DNA of 64,000 bases. It comes from Lasiosphaeris hirsuta (taxonomy: Eukaryota; Ascomycota; Sordariomycetes; Sordariales; Lasiosphaeriaceae). The translations under genes were made by a program, and so were the position numbers. Each line of letters starts with the position of its first letter. Position 1 is the stretch's first letter. Of this stretch, positions 21,443 through 33,660 are shown one piece after another. The stretch covers positions 3,534,001 through 3,598,000 of the forward strand of contig JAUKUA010000002.1 of assembly GCA_030549175.1 (NCBI GenBank). The letters run 5' to 3'. The notes below the pieces were generated by a model. That model saw only the letters and a list, made by a program, of their open reading frames with translations, did not search any database and was not told the DNA's origin.

Positions 21443-22201
21443 TTATAAAGCGCCGGGGAACGAATTATTGCCGTGGCCAAAGGCGAGATGGTCCATCGAC
21501 GTGCTCACAAAGCTGACAGGCACCATCTTCTTGCCCGTGGCCGTTGCGTCCTCGCGCATCTTGGAAAAGCGGAAGGGGTTGTACTCGAGCGGATCTTCAA
21601 ACGCGTCCGGGTCCGTCTGCGGATTGAAGGTGAAGTAGGAGGTGCTGGTGCCCTTGGGCAACACAATTCCGTCCTCGGTCGTGAGCTCGTCGGGGCGCTT
21701 ACGTTGCGCAAACCGCATCATGGCTTGGAGATAGTCAAACGGCTCGTCGTGGCCCCAGGGCGAACTTTCCGTCGCCCAGCGTATGTCAGACCTGGTCGAA
21801 CTCGGCCTGGGCGTGTTCTGAGCTGAGCACCTCATCGCCCACCGACTGTCCCCAGCGGAACGAGTTCGGTGGGAGCATCAGCTCGGCGCGCGTACAGAGC
21901 CCAGGTACCATGACCGGGAAGCCCTTCTTTGAGTACTAATATCGCCTTGGTTAGCACCAACCTCGCCCCCTGTTGGAATCAACGTACATTGTAGTACGCC
22001 TCATTGTACAATGCCTCGCAGTCGGTGTAGTAGGCCAATCTAGTCTTCGCGCTGAATCTCCAGGCGCCTTTGGGCATCGCCCTTGGGATAGGCCGGGGCG
22101 AGGAAAAAGTGATCGAAGAATACCACGCCAAAGATGAATCCCAGGACAGCGAGCGAGATGCCCAGCGGACTCTCCGGGAGCAATCTGATCGCAGATGCCA
22201 T
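21443..22201 (-). pseudogene. Cytochrome P450 relic (internally deleted, heme Cys lost)
   Basis: The fragments run in gene order on the minus strand. From 22201 comes a membrane-anchor start (MASAIRLLPESPLGISLAVLGF...). It is followed by a frame break and YYTDCEALYNEAYYN, then an intact GTACGT...TTAG intron, then YSKKGFPVMVPGLCTRAELMLPP and SSEHAQAEFDQV. The next residues jump straight to a P450 C-terminal region (RFAQRKRPDELTTEDG, FNPQTDPDAFEDP, NPFRFSKMRED). Several hundred central residues, including the oxygen-binding helix, are missing. The heme loop reads FGHGNNSFPG, with Phe where the thiolate Cys must be, and a stop follows three codons later. The gene cannot make an active P450. Splice signals in the first half remain clean, so the decay is by deletion and point change rather than wholesale scrambling. 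Confidence 0.85.
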
Positions 22202-23094
22202 GATTCTGCGCCTACCTTGGCTCCCTACCTCGTTCCTTTGCAAGAGAAGTTGAGACAGAAAGGCGCAATCAAACCAGGAAGATGCAGGAGCCAACACGTT
22301 TATAACCGTCCCGCCACATAGCTTGGCCTTTGAAAGATGTCGACCGTGTTGCATAATCAGGCAAATACACTGTGTAAGCACTAACAGACGCAACAGGGCT
22401 GAAATTGCTGGAAGCAGACTCCCAGCAAGGTGTGTTGGTTGATAGCCATCGATCCTACTAGTTGGTGAGCAAATATGCCTGCGGTTAGAAATTGAGGGGG
22501 AATTAGCTTTTCCCCGTTGTGGATATTAAAGCCCGACTACTATCACAACCTCCATTTTCGAACGGATACCGAGCCTCACCAAAACCACAAGATGCTCATA
22601 ATGTGGCAATTAAATCCTGACTGAGCACATTACTACCGCACCTTGACCTTCATCCTCGCGGATACCGTAAACAGTCATCGCGACCCAGTCTCGCTGCTTA
22701 CCTTACTAGCTCCGTAAGAAATACGCACATCCGATAGGAGCGCGTGTGGTTTCACAGCAGCGCCCGCATCGTCGCGCCATCATGTGATGGCCAAGTTCCT
22801 CGTTCGTTCTTGGGGGCTAGAACGATTCGGGGCTCGCCAGGGTACTGATGAGTTTCGGTGGCTAGTTGGGAATGGGAGGAAGCCAAACCGTTTCCGGTTT
22901 GGTGAGCTCAAATGCCCAGTCCGGATAGCATCACCACATATTGGAAACTGGTACTTATCAAGAAGTCATTGGTATTCATAAAAACGGAATTCCCCAACAT
23001 TCCCATCATCAGCCACTGTTCTGTCTGGCCCAGGGCGTCTGAGAGCCCAACACCGCAGGTAACGCCTTTCCCCAGCCCAAAACCCAATAGCTAA
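22202..23094. other. Intergenic, 0.9 kb, no supported gene
   Basis: Former promoter of the P450 relic and 3' region of the zinc-cluster gene. Nothing else is recognised. Confidence 0.4.
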
Positions 23095-26000
23095 TCACAA
23101 CCTCAGAAAGTCCAACTCCAAATTCCTCATCGGCGGCGTTTTCTTCGTCTCGGAGCCGACAACCTTCTGCACGCTCTGGACCAGGTCATTGAGACTCATA
23201 CACGTGGCATCCTCCTCGCCCACGTCGATCATCCACTCCATGCCACTAGACCCGTCATCCTCGCTGCCAAACTCCATCAGAGCACTTGGAGTGTCGCTAG
23301 TAAATTCGGTGCCCGCCGCTACCACCACTGTGTCCAAGACCGCCGCCCCCGGCTTCGGGCTTGGTTGCTGCTGCATGGACGCCGGCGTCATGACGCGGGG
23401 CTCGGCGAGCCACTCTTCTATCGTCATCTCTGCCGAGGGCTCGTCCTCAGTCTGTGGCTCTTGGCCAAGGCTAACGATGATTTCGTCATCGTTTTGTGAA
23501 GCTGCTGGGGCGTCTGGTGATGGGCTGGCGGGGGCTCCTTCGCTCTTGGTGAGATCGATGACCTTTGTGCGGCAGTCGACAAAGTCGTTGGCTGCGCTGC
23601 TGAGGAAATCAAAGTCGAACATCATTGTGCAGGGGCCGTCTGCGAGCGAGGGGATGGTGGGGGAAGGAGGGGCCTCCAGCTTGCAGGCGTTGAAGGCCTT
23701 GTGGCTTTGGGAGGATTTGGGCGGGGATGGGTATGTGTATCCCAGGCCGAAGAGTGGGAGATTCGGCTGCTCGGCTTCCGAGGGACGTTGCTCCGACAGC
23801 CGGCGCCTCTTGGCAGCGTTGAGATCCTCCTGCCCTTGCAATGTAGGAATAGGGTTGTGTATTATGGAATTGGTTGCGGGACCAGAGCGCCAGTGGTTGG
23901 CAAGAAAGCCAGGGTTATTGCTGTGGTTTTGATGCAACTGGGTGAGAATAGTGCTTGTGTCAGAGCTGCGCGAGCTGACCATCTCCTTGCGGATATCCAC
24001 GAGCATGCTCTTCAGCAGGTGATACATTCTCGCAGCGGGGTGGTAGGTCTGGCTCATGTCGTAGATGGCCGAAGAGAGCACCTGGAGATATCTCAGGTTA
24101 CTCTGGTGATCGAGCTCCCTGCTCCGGTGCGCCAGCGCGGCCATCAGAGCGAGGGCTGCGGTTCCCGCATGCTGCACGCCCATGAGGCACAGCTTTTTAC
24201 CGTCGAGTCGCTGCCGGTGTTGCCAAAAGATTCGGGCAACCCGGATCGCGTGTTGTGTGCACATGGTGCGTGAAAGGTTCATCTTGTTATCCTTGCGTGG
24301 AGACTGGGGTCCGGAAAAACGCTGGGAGTAGTCGGTGTGCTGGTTTGGGGACGACGGGCTTGGATAGCGGCTCCCGATAGAGCCGTCCAGTGGCGTAGGA
24401 GAATAGTCGGCCCAAGGCCTGTGGAGCAGGATCATTGATACATGAAACTGTTGATGCAGGACGAAAAAGCTCATTGGTGCCGACTTGACGTTGGCGGGCT
24501 TCCAAGCCAAGTGCTCCGGGAGCCGTCGATACCATATCTGCATTTGACGGTCCAAGCTGATTGCCTGCAGGTACCCATTCCCGATTTTCTCATCCATCTT
24601 GGTCATTGTATTCTGGGACTCGGAGATTCTGCTGGAAAGCTCCATGAGCTCCATCATCTTTTGATGGATTACGGCGTCAGCCGTCATGGCGGGCTTTGGG
24701 TTGAAATCCGAAAGAGAGAACAGCGCCGTGTCTAGGGGCAATGGCGACGAGCCTTTTGACAACAAGTCAATGCTCATATCCTGGTTCTTGATGCTGGTTG
24801 GGCGACCCAGGAGCAGTGCCAGCTGCCGGTCGAGCAGGACGCAGGATGCCATAGCCTGGCGCCTATTCCGCCTCTCCAACTCGGTCATCTCATCGGTGCT
24901 GCAATTGGTATGTAACCCAATGTCGAACGCTAGTCGGTTTGCCATGCCTACCAGCAGAGACAACGGTTAGCACTGGCTGAAAACTCGGAGAGGGGGAAGC
25001 ACATACCTGAGTACATCCAGCCCGTAGTATCCCGCCCGACACCGCTCTCGAGATCCGCGAGAATGAGGAGGGCCTGCACGCTTGGTACGCCCCCGGGCCT
25101 TTCCAACTCAATGTCTAGCATGCATTTTGCCTCTCGGTGGAGAGTACTCTCCCAGTTGCCGAGTGTGAGCCGCTTGATGTCCTCTCTGTTCCGATCGGCA
25201 AACCGATAACCAGCAGCCAGGATGGCGATATGTAAAAACGAGGAATAAAGCTTGGGGTCTTGAGCCGCCTTACCAGCCTCAAAGACCTGCCGGTCAACGA
25301 CCAGGTGTGCTGTATTGAAATAGTCCCAAAAGTTATTCATCAGGATGTCATGAGTGGAAGAGCCGAGTCCCCGTATGACACGGTCCGTTAGGCGGAGCTG
25401 CTCTGGCGGCTCTCGGGTGCTGTATTGGCAGGAAGACTCGGCGAAAACGTGAATGTTGGCCGTGGGCCCAAAGAAACGCGCTCTCCCTGGCGATTGATCG
25501 AAAGAGAGGGAACCTTTTGGCGACAGATGACGGCGTACGTTAAGATCCTTCTTCGGTTCGACATCCTGTAGCAGCAAGGGTTCCATCAGGGGCATATGGG
25601 CAGCATGGCCGGTTGGTAAAGCACTGTTCTCTTGCTGGGGCTCGTTGGCGTCCGCATCTCCGTCTGTGGAGGAGCACGGTGAGGCCTGTCTTTCCGAGGA
25701 ATCGGCTCTATTGGACTCTGAACTCTGCAGCCCATCTTGCCCCCGGCCCTCTTCTTGGTTCTTTGCTTGAGCTTCTTGCCTGGTTTTGGGCGGATGGACA
25801 GCTGGCGGAGGCGCGACACCGCGGTCCTTGAGCATCCCCTCGAGGAGGGCTATCCGACAAGCTAGGGAAGACATGTATGCCTTGGATATCGGTCTTGCAG
25901 GTGTTAGATGGGCGAGCCGAAAATGGTAACTCATAGGGAACGTACCTCCGTCTCTCGTCGTCATTCTTTATTATACACTCTGCACCAGTCCGCTTGCACT

Positions 26001-26193
26001 GGGTGCACTGAACTTGGCCCTCGGGCACTACGCAGCGAATCCGCCTCTCCCGGCAGGATGCGCAGGCAACCGAGGCCCGGTGCCGGATATTTTGCTTATC
26101 GGACTGTCGGCGGGCATGGGCCGTGGGCGAGTCGCAGTCTTGAGCGGTTTCCCCTTCCGAGGGGGCCCGGCGCTTCCCGAGCGATGTCGACAT
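23095..26193 (-). CDS. Zn2Cys6 fungal-specific transcription factor
   Basis: Three exons (26193-25946, 25893-25007, 24947-23095) encode 995 residues. The zinc cluster has Cys at 44, 47, 54, 63, 66 and 73 (spacing 2-6-8-2-6), within CASCRERRIRC and CTQCKRTGAEC. A basic linker and a short coiled coil follow (SKAYMSSLACRIALLEGMLKD), suggesting dimer formation. The middle homology region (PF04082) contains SVQALLILADLESGVGRD, the invariant-type ANRLAFDIGLH and DRQLALLLGRPTSI. The C-terminal 250 residues are acidic and disordered, a plausible activation domain, with two EW-containing acidic patches. The start at 26193 was chosen because the upstream codon at 26202 is GTG. Targets are unknown. Both introns are GT-AG with CTAAC branch sites. 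Confidence 0.93.
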
Positions 26194-26805
26194 GGCCACC
26201 ACCGCCGAGACTCAGCGAACGGCAGGCGTGTTATATGCAGCAATTGGGTTTGCAGGGGGGCTGAGATTGTGCTCGGATGTTGGGCAGACCTCGAATAGGC
26301 GGGATGGCGATTAATGATCAGGATAGAGAAGCAGGACAGACCAGTCTTCGTCCAGCGGCATGACGCAGATAAGCATGCGGATCCATCTCCCATTAAATCC
26401 CTTTCCCCCCCTGCCACGCCCGTGTAGGAAGGCCGTGTTCAACAATCACAGAACCTGGAGTGTCTCCGCATTGGGAGCTGGGAGAAGCTCCACAGAGTCC
26501 ACACCGTAGCTGGCCGAGGCTAGTCCACCTGGTTGGTACGGGGCGCCGAGCATCTAGGCGTCGGGGCAGGCAGGGAGTCGAGGGGCGCGCGCTGACGCAC
26601 GAGTAGCGTTCCAATAGACGCTGTCCAAAAGGCGTTGTCACAGCAGAGATGGCATGGGTGTTCCACGTTGCGCGATCCGGGGGGTGGGGCTCAAGGGGGA
26701 ATGGTGGAATGGGGTGGATGGGAGCCCAAGTGGACTTGGTGAGATCTGGGGATTCTGGGGTACGGAGAATCCACCTATCCCGCAAGCTCACCGGGTTGGC
26801 AATTG

Positions 26806-26834
26806 AAGTTCGACCGAGAGCAAGTTCGACCGAG
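26806..26834. repeat. Direct repeat of AAGTTCGACCGAG
   Basis: Two perfect copies at 26806-26818 and 26822-26834, followed by GC-rich CCAGGCCGTCCAGGCCGTGT-type near-repeats. No function can be assigned. Confidence 0.75.
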
Positions 26835-26943
26835 CCTGCCCAGGCCGTCCAGGCCGTGTGGCCGTCCAGGCTGTCCCTGATAAATGGCGTCTAGCGGTGG
26901 CGTGACGGCCTTCACTGCAGCGCCTCGCAGCGCTTTACAGCGT

Positions 26944-26985
26944 CTGCAGAATCGGCGGTGACTGCAGAATCGGCGGTGACTGCAG
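26944..26985. repeat. 18-bp tandem repeat, 2.3 copies
   Basis: CTGCAGAATCGGCGGTGA occurs twice head to tail (26944-26961, 26962-26979), followed by a partial third copy beginning CTGCAG. It lies outside genes. Confidence 0.85.
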
Positions 26986-28574
26986 GCTCGGGATTCGGGA
27001 ATAGTGCGCTCCATCGCGGCATATCGATTCGTAAGGTAGTGCTGCATCGAGACCTGGTGTCGCTCGCCGTGGAACCAAGGTAAAAAGCAAACGTGCGGAG
27101 AGAAGAGCGCACCAATCCCAAGCGAGCTCAAGCCAATCCCAGTCCTAGAGGACGGGTTCAGGTGACGGCTGCCAATGCAAGAACTCCACCGGTCCAAGGG
27201 CGACAAGGGCAAGCCCCGCAACCACCCTAGTTCATGACCGCTCCACTGCAGCTTCTGCACCCTCTAGGGACGACTCGTGTCCACCAGGTCCAGCATCCCG
27301 ACAAGTCGGTGCCCCGAAATATGAGTTGGCTGTTAGGAGATAAGCGGCACTGTAGCTTCAAGACATCATCGCTCACCCTAACAGACCTGGCAGAATTTTT
27401 GGAGTCATGGGGTTCGCCGTGAAACTGGACTGCGCTCGATCGCCGGTGGTGTGTTGTGTTGGACAGAGCGAGAGCCTCACCAATCTCTTAGCAAGCAGGC
27501 ACACAAGCCATCCGTCCGCCGTGTCGCATCTGTGCCATGCGGCGCCCGCAGGTCGGCGAGCGGCGATAACGCTGTCTCGAAGCCACGAACTCTTTATTGG
27601 TCCTCCACTGGCGAACTCGTCTCTCGGCAAGTGCCTTGACTGGCTGCAAAGGCTGTTCCGTCCCACCTCCATCAGCCGCCGGCATGATCGAAGGTGGGGA
27701 AAAGGCTGCGCCAGATGCCTACCCCGCATTGACAACGCTCGAGGCGCTCCAAGGCATGCTCTAGCTCGTGAGTGCTGACAGCGCCTCTTGTCAAGGGGCC
27801 TTTGACGCGAAATCTCCGACTAGCGACATCCTTGCTGGGCTTGCTAGGCACAAAAATAGAGTACTGTTCGGCACCTAATTGTATTTCCGACCCCTAGAGA
27901 CCGGTGTGCCAGTCCATCGAATAGCCCGATCTCCGTCTCTTGGTCCTCACAATTTTCGGTTGCGGTTGCCTTGTTAGGGCAGTTTTCTAACCTCCTGGTG
28001 ACGATGAGAGAGCTGGGCAGCTTCGCCATGTCCACTCGAAAATTCGAAAAAACCCAAAGCACTCAAGCTTGATTGCCATTCGATGCCCAAACTTGGAGAT
28101 GGTGCGGCCAATGCAATTTGAGCTGTGGGGTAGTATTATGGGGAAGTGTTGCTTGGCGTAAACGAGGAGAGGTCATCCTCGCCACTGAGGTCAAAGGGGT
28201 TGGGGAACAAAGTGTGCGAGCGAAGGACAAAAGGAGAGCGGCCGACCCACCATGCGACCTCCCCTACCTTCTACAGAAGGCCAATTCCAAGAATTCGTTG
28301 CGGAGCTTGCAGAGTTACCACGTACCGACTAGACAGGCCAGTCTGTCTCCAGCTTCGTGTTCTCCTTACCCAAAATTCCCAGACATTTCCAGTCTCGCCC
28401 CTCGATGGGCACCATCTTTGGCGATGGCCGTTATGAACCGACCAAATTCTTCCATCGAGTACAAGAGTTCGGCACCGCTCTTTAGTCACAACGGAACGCA
28501 AGGTAGAACAAGAAACCAAGTAGAGATTTGAGTTGTCATTCAGCACACCGGCCTTTTCTCCTATTCTGGACTCA

Positions 28575-29353
28575 TCACTTCAAAGGCTTGGCTTCGGCTT
28601 CGACTTCGGCTTCGGGGAGCACAGCCCTCTGGCGGAAAGATTCCAAGTCTTCTGGCTCATTTCCGAGCACAACTAGGCGCCAAGGATTAGTCACGCGGAA
28701 ATAAGAGTTCAGGGTTAGAACCACTCACGTCTATCAAAAAGGTAATATGATGTGACGACCAAAATCGGCAATGCCACCATCAAAGCCGTGTACTTCCTTG
28801 ACGCCGCCTTGAACTCGGGACTCTTCACGTCGATTGGCTTCCTGGGCTTCTCTACCTCGGGAGTGGCCGGGGACGGAGCCAAGGACGGAGCCGGCGCTTG
28901 AGCCGGTACTTGAGCTGGTGGTTGAGCTAGTGCTTCGGCTGGTGCTTCAGCCACTGTGCTGGCGTCGAACCTTCCCGTATTTATTGGCTGGTACGGATGA
29001 ATATCAGGCGGGGTTTCTGTTGTAGAGGCTCTGGGACGTTTCTTCCCAGCCGCGTCGAAGACTAGGACAACCTCAGGCTCGGCAGCCGTCACGTCGGCCT
29101 TCTTCTTCCTCGGTGACTTTGTCGAGCTTGTTGTCGGGCTCTTGGTACTGAGGGTCTTCTTCGGGACGCTCGCGAGATCTTCGTTGGCTGGCGTTGTTGC
29201 CTTCCTTGCTCTAGGCTTCGCCGCAGTCGTCGCGTGTCGAAAAGATTGCCGCGAGATGCCAACAGCTCTTCCTACCGATATGGTGGGGCTACCCTGCAAC
29301 AGACAACCTCTGCAGGTTCCCACGATCTGGGTGCTCCGCCCCAGCCACGACAT
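28575..29353 (-). CDS. Predicted mitochondrial single-pass membrane protein
   Basis: Two exons (29353-28729 and 28672-28575) encode 240 residues. The start at 29353 (MSWLGRSTQIV) gives an Arg-rich, acid-free N-terminus up to about residue 50, typical of a mitochondrial presequence. A longer in-frame start exists at 29476. A disordered Lys/Pro/Ala-rich section has repeated PAQ(V/A)PAQ units. One clear membrane helix (YTALMVALPILVVTSYYLF) then leads across the intron to DRLVLGNEPEDLESFRQR. The intron uses GTGAGT and CCTAG, and without it the frame would end shortly after the helix. I do not recognise a characterised family. A mitochondrial inner-membrane protein with a matrix-side N-terminus is an inference from the layout. 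Confidence 0.78.
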
Positions 29354-30095
29354 GCTGCCGGTTCCAGTGAGGAGTTGGCCGCGCGCCCGTAGCAGACGAA
29401 ATATATAGGCTTCTTTATAACAACGAGCGTCGTGTCTCGGCGATGCTTTCAAGAGGGCTGTCGATGGCCGTAGCAAGTTTGCGGGCCGTTGTTGGGTGGA
29501 GGGTTCAATCTGGAAGCTGGAGCAGCTGCGAGACGGAAGGAAAAGAGCTGGGAGAGACCCTGAACACGGCGGCTTGACAAGACATGGTCAGGAATTGTCG
29601 CGAATGCTAGGATCGAATACGGTACCTACGGCAAAAGCTTCGAGGAGTGTTGAGGTGGGGTGTTTCGAAGCTGGTCAACCAGTCATCTAGAGCGTGTTCG
29701 CGTCGTGTTCGCGAAAATGGAAATTAAGTTCATGCGAGAGGTGAAGCCCCACCACACAGCATCTAAAGTGGGGCACTCGTGCCGAGATTCTAGTCTTCAA
29801 CACTTGTTGCCAAGAATTATGTTTCTAGAAGTAGAAGGTCTTCATCCTTTGTTGACGCTATTTGCATTATCATACACTGTGCGATATTCCTTTTTTTTTT
29901 TTGGCACATTATTTATTATCTCGAATTGCCTACGTAATTTCTGCGCATAGTAGCCATGGCACAGGACATACAGCCATCGGCCAAAAACAAGCTTGGGGCT
30001 TCCAGGGAGACTTGATCAGATATTCTCACATCATTCCATTCCACAAGTCCACGACATCATATCCGCCTATTTATTAAGACATTATATCTCGGTCA
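29354..30095. other. Intergenic, 0.7 kb
   Basis: Promoter side of the mitochondrial membrane protein and 3' side of the secreted cysteine-rich gene. A T-run near 29891 is the only notable element. Confidence 0.4.
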
Positions 30096-30422
30096 TTAGC
30101 GACAATGGCCAATGACGCTCTCTTGGTCCAAGCCCTTGCAGCAGTCCTTGAACTCCTGACGGTTTTCTCGGTCCACTCCACATATCTGCTATATCACATC
30201 AGTTCAACTCAGGTATGGGGCCCCGGAGCATCTTCATACGCTGTTCGCCGTCTTGTAGCCCGTGGCCTTGCAGCAACTCTTGGTTTGCGTCTTGAGTAGA
30301 GCCCCGTTGGTGCTATTCATGCAAATGCAGTCGTCTGGCTCAAGGTACCATTCACGCCCGCATGTCGCGAGCGTTCTCCCTGCAACCCCCAGGCTGAAGA
30401 ATATGAGGGCGATGGGGCGCAT
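30096..30422 (-). CDS. Small secreted cysteine-rich protein
   Basis: Two exons (30422-30240 and 30185-30096) encode 90 residues. Residues 1-19 (MRPIALIFFSLGVAGRTLA) form a standard signal peptide. The mature ~71 residues contain nine Cys in the order C, CIC, CC, C, CC, C. Exon 2 continues the Cys pattern (ICGVD..EFKDCCKGLDQE..GHCR), which supports the 54-nt intron (GTATGA, TGAACTGATG branch, GCAG). Without splicing the frame ends right after TANSV. Such proteins are extracellular and are often candidate effectors, antimicrobial proteins or wall-associated factors. The specific family is unknown and no function is claimed. The gene is isolated, with more than 1.8 kb without genes on its upstream side. 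Confidence 0.72.
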
Positions 30423-32267
30423 TCTTATGTTGACACTCGCAGCTGTGGGTGAGTCAGGATCCGGCTCGACACAGAGTCCACAGGACTAAGTCACACTTTA
30501 TAGACCCGGTAACTCAAGCTTGTTAGGCGCACCTAGGTATGGCTCCTACTATCGTCAATTTATCTGCAATTTCGCATCGGACCTGTGATACAGCATGATT
30601 AGAGCACCGCGTTCCAATACCGTAATGTAGGGTGGCAGCTGCACTGCCGGGCACTACCAAATGGACATCTCCCACTGACTCTACAATGCAGCGCCAGCCA
30701 GGTTAAACATCCGAACGTCGTACGCACCCCGCCTGAAAGTGTCAGGGGTACCCATCTCAGGTGGAAGCGGGTATGGGTAGAGCCGGAAACCCGTACAGCT
30801 CGGTGTCGATACAAATTACAGCCTAATCTCGACGAAGCGAGTCACTCACAGTGCCGTACATCACTCCCGCTTCCCGGAATAGCACTGGCCAGGCCCTGCT
30901 TAGCTCGCACAATCGCGCGCACTCCCATGATATCCCGGGAGAATATTGAATGGGGTTTTCAATTACTGGGTGTACATACATACGATACGTGGATCTAGTG
31001 CCCTCAAGGTTTGAACCACATAGAGTCCAGGTACTAGTAGTCCTTTACGTCTCAGCCTTGGCTACCTTTCTAAGGTAGCTAAACCCTGTACTATCCAGAC
31101 TACCTAGGTAATGGTTATGCTAACGTGTCGAGTGTTTTATGACCAGCTTCTATTCTTGCTCCGTTACTCCAAGCGGCATAATATTGTCTAGACGATACCC
31201 TGTCTGTGCTACACGTCAGCTCTGTCGTCTTTGAAGGACGTACATCATCACAGTCAATCAATGAAAACTGTCAAGCATAGTCGGAGCAGGCACCTCACCT
31301 ACTTGACTCAGTCGAGTAAACTAGGATATCAGGCATGTTATAGAGGCCAGGGGATCCCGGAGTACCTCCTACAACTGCCACTGCTCTTTCTTTGAACATA
31401 CTTGGCCGTCATGATTGATGAAAGAACTTACTCATTGACGCTTTTGTCACACACGCACAACACGGCATCATCTGTCACTCAAAAAATCTGGCAGCTGCTG
31501 TGACAGCTGGCCATACGGCTTGCATGGTGTCACGAGATATCAAAAGATCTTGATGAGTTTTTATTTGAACAACCCTCGGCGATAACGTCTCACTCCCGAG
31601 CGTGGCATTACGGGCGAACAGGGGGTTTTGTCTAATAGGAGGCACATGAATATATTCTATTTCGTGTAATTAAACCCCCAAGTTAGTACCCCTACCCCAC
31701 GAACTGGACGTGGGGCCTGACAGACTGGCTCCTCGGTGAAGCCGCTTTGATCCGGACGGCGGCCACGCCGGAGATCAGTCTCAAACCAGGTCTGGTGTTT
31801 GGTCAAGTTATTTTACTATTGAAAACCCACGGGTCTATGGCCTCAAACAGTCAACTTAAACCACGTGGAAGAGGAGCGAGCGCATGACGGAAAGGGGCAT
31901 GAAATCTGGTAGGAAATGAGCCAAAGTCGATTCCTCCTAGGTTGAAAGGGGCAGCTTGCGTGTGGCGCACATCATATCCTGTCTTTCTTCGGCCAATTTA
32001 TTGGAGGTAGACGGATGGATGCATTGGCTGGAGTCTCATCCGCGGGTAGATTGTGCAGAGGGCAGATCCAGAACTCCTTTAATTATCGGCATCGACCCAG
32101 CTCTGCAGCCGCTCCAGATTCGACCTGCAACCCGCGTTCCGGGACGCTCTCACATCATCTTCGTGTCGATAGACGGATACCCAGTCTACGGCAACATCAG
32201 CAGCACTCATATTGTGCTACCCTCTACTCGAAACTGTTTCGGATCCCAAGCGAGGAACGGGCTCGGC
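30423..32267. other. Gene-poor stretch, 1.8 kb, relatively AT-rich
   Basis: No supported gene. The central part (about 30950-31700) is visibly richer in A/T than the coding neighbourhood and has several CCTAGGTA-like motifs. No open frame of note was found, nor transposon ends. The right edge is the promoter of the nucleoside permease gene. Confidence 0.45.
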
Positions 32268-33660
32268 ATGCGTCCCATGCGTCCAGCTGCGTTTGTCCTC
32301 CTGGCGTGGTACCAGCTCACCATCCCTGGGCTTGTGGCCGCAGCTGCCATCTCCAATGTCTCAAACCAGGACAGGATCGCACCAAAAGTGCTAATTATCA
32401 GCATGGTGAGTAACGGCGCAGCGGCTCATGGACACAGACTTATATATAACCTCTAGTTTTCCCCTGAGGCTGAGGTTTGGTACATAAACATGCCGAGGGA
32501 CGGACTTGGCGATCTGCTGGCCGTCAACATCCCTACGCCGGGACTCTCTATGCGATACCCCCATGTGCATTGTCTTGCCAACCATTCTGTCTGCCAAGTT
32601 ACCACTGGCGAAGCCGAAATCAACGCCGCTGCCACCATCACCGCGCTCACGCTGTCGGACAGATTCAATCTGACAAAGACATACTTTCTGATTGCTGGCA
32701 TCGCCGGGGTAAATCCCAAACACGCCACGCTTGGGGGTGTTGCTCTCGCGCGCTACGCCGTCCAAGTGGCCCTTCAGTTCGAGTTTGACGCGCGCGAGAA
32801 ACCCGAGAACTTTACGACGGGCTATTTTCCCTATGGCACAAACGGGCCGGAGCAGTTTCCAAGCATCGTCTACGGCACCGAGGTGATGGAACTCAACGAG
32901 GCGCTTCGTGACATGGCATTCCTCTTGGCACAGAAAGCCCAGCTGACTGACAACCCCGACGCCGTGTTCTATCGGAGCAAGTATCACGACACGCGCGGTT
33001 TTCTTGCTGCCACGTTGGGGCCATCGGTCGTCAAGTGCGATACGGCGACGAGTGATGTGTACTACTCGGGTACCCTCCTCAGTGAAGCCTTTGAGAACAT
33101 CACCTCAATCTGGACAAACGGCACTGGCAGGTACTGCATGACGGCGCAAGAGGACAACGCAACGCTCGAGGTCCTGGTGCGCATGGCCATCGAGGGTCTT
33201 GTTGACTTCAGCCGCGTGATTGTGATGAGAACTGGTAAGTGGCCAGCCAGGGTCGAGAGCAGGCCAGCCTGTGTGAAGTTGCCCCCCTCTAACCCGACAC
33301 CTCTTAGGAGCAAACTTTGACAGGCCCCCTCCGAACGTCAGCGCGTACGACCATCTTCTCGTGCTCCAGCAGAACGGTTTCGACATTGCCAACCAGAACA
33401 TCTACCGGGCCGGGATTGAGATCGTCAAGGGTATCCTGGCGAAGTGGGACTGCACCTTCGCGAAGGGTGTCAAGGCCACAAACTACATCGGTGACATTTT
33501 CGGCAGCTTAGGCGGCCATCCCGACTTTGGGACGGGCAGCTTGACGGAGGGCAAGAGAGTCCAGCCGGGTGGAGAGAGTGGTGACTTGGGGTCCGAGATG
33601 CTGATGGGTCGGAGAGGGGCTGTGTTTGTGTCGCCTGCCGTGCGACGGGCGGCTCGGTGA
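32268..33660 (+). CDS. Purine nucleoside permease (NUP) family protein
   Basis: Three exons (32268-32405, 32457-33234, 33308-33660) encode 422 residues. The start MRPMRPAAF leads into a signal-peptide-like hydrophobic stretch; earlier in-frame ATGs give an unconserved extension. Family PF06516 features include PKVLIISMF(S)PEAEVWY, CLANHSVCQVTTGEAEINAAATI, YFLIAGIAGVNP, and GGVALARYAVQV. Others are MRTGANFDRPP, and the C-terminal ending where the intron phases join perfectly. In Candida and fission yeast, members were linked to purine nucleoside uptake, hence the name. The sequence has no multi-pass membrane pattern and looks like a secreted or wall enzyme of nucleoside-phosphorylase-like fold. 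I favour extracellular nucleoside processing as inference only. Confidence 0.9.

Larger units (their letters stand above)
26194..28574. other. Gene-poor stretch, 2.4 kb
   Basis: Upstream region of the zinc-cluster factor and a long spacer. Small tandem repeats at 26806-26834 and 26944-26985 are listed separately. No coding frame with motifs or bias was found on either strand. Confidence 0.45.

Noticed and set aside
23189..23932. 247-codon plus-strand frame
   Set aside because: Antisense to the acidic C-terminal region of the zinc-cluster factor.
20077..26193. Secondary-metabolite cluster (SDR, P450, zinc-cluster regulator next to each other)
   Set aside because: No backbone enzyme (PKS, NRPS, terpene synthase) nearby, the P450 is dead, and neighbours are unrelated. 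Proximity alone is not enough.
30950..31700. AT-richer stretch as a RIP-mutated transposon
   Set aside because: The shift in composition is mild, and no terminal repeats or transposase fragments could be read.
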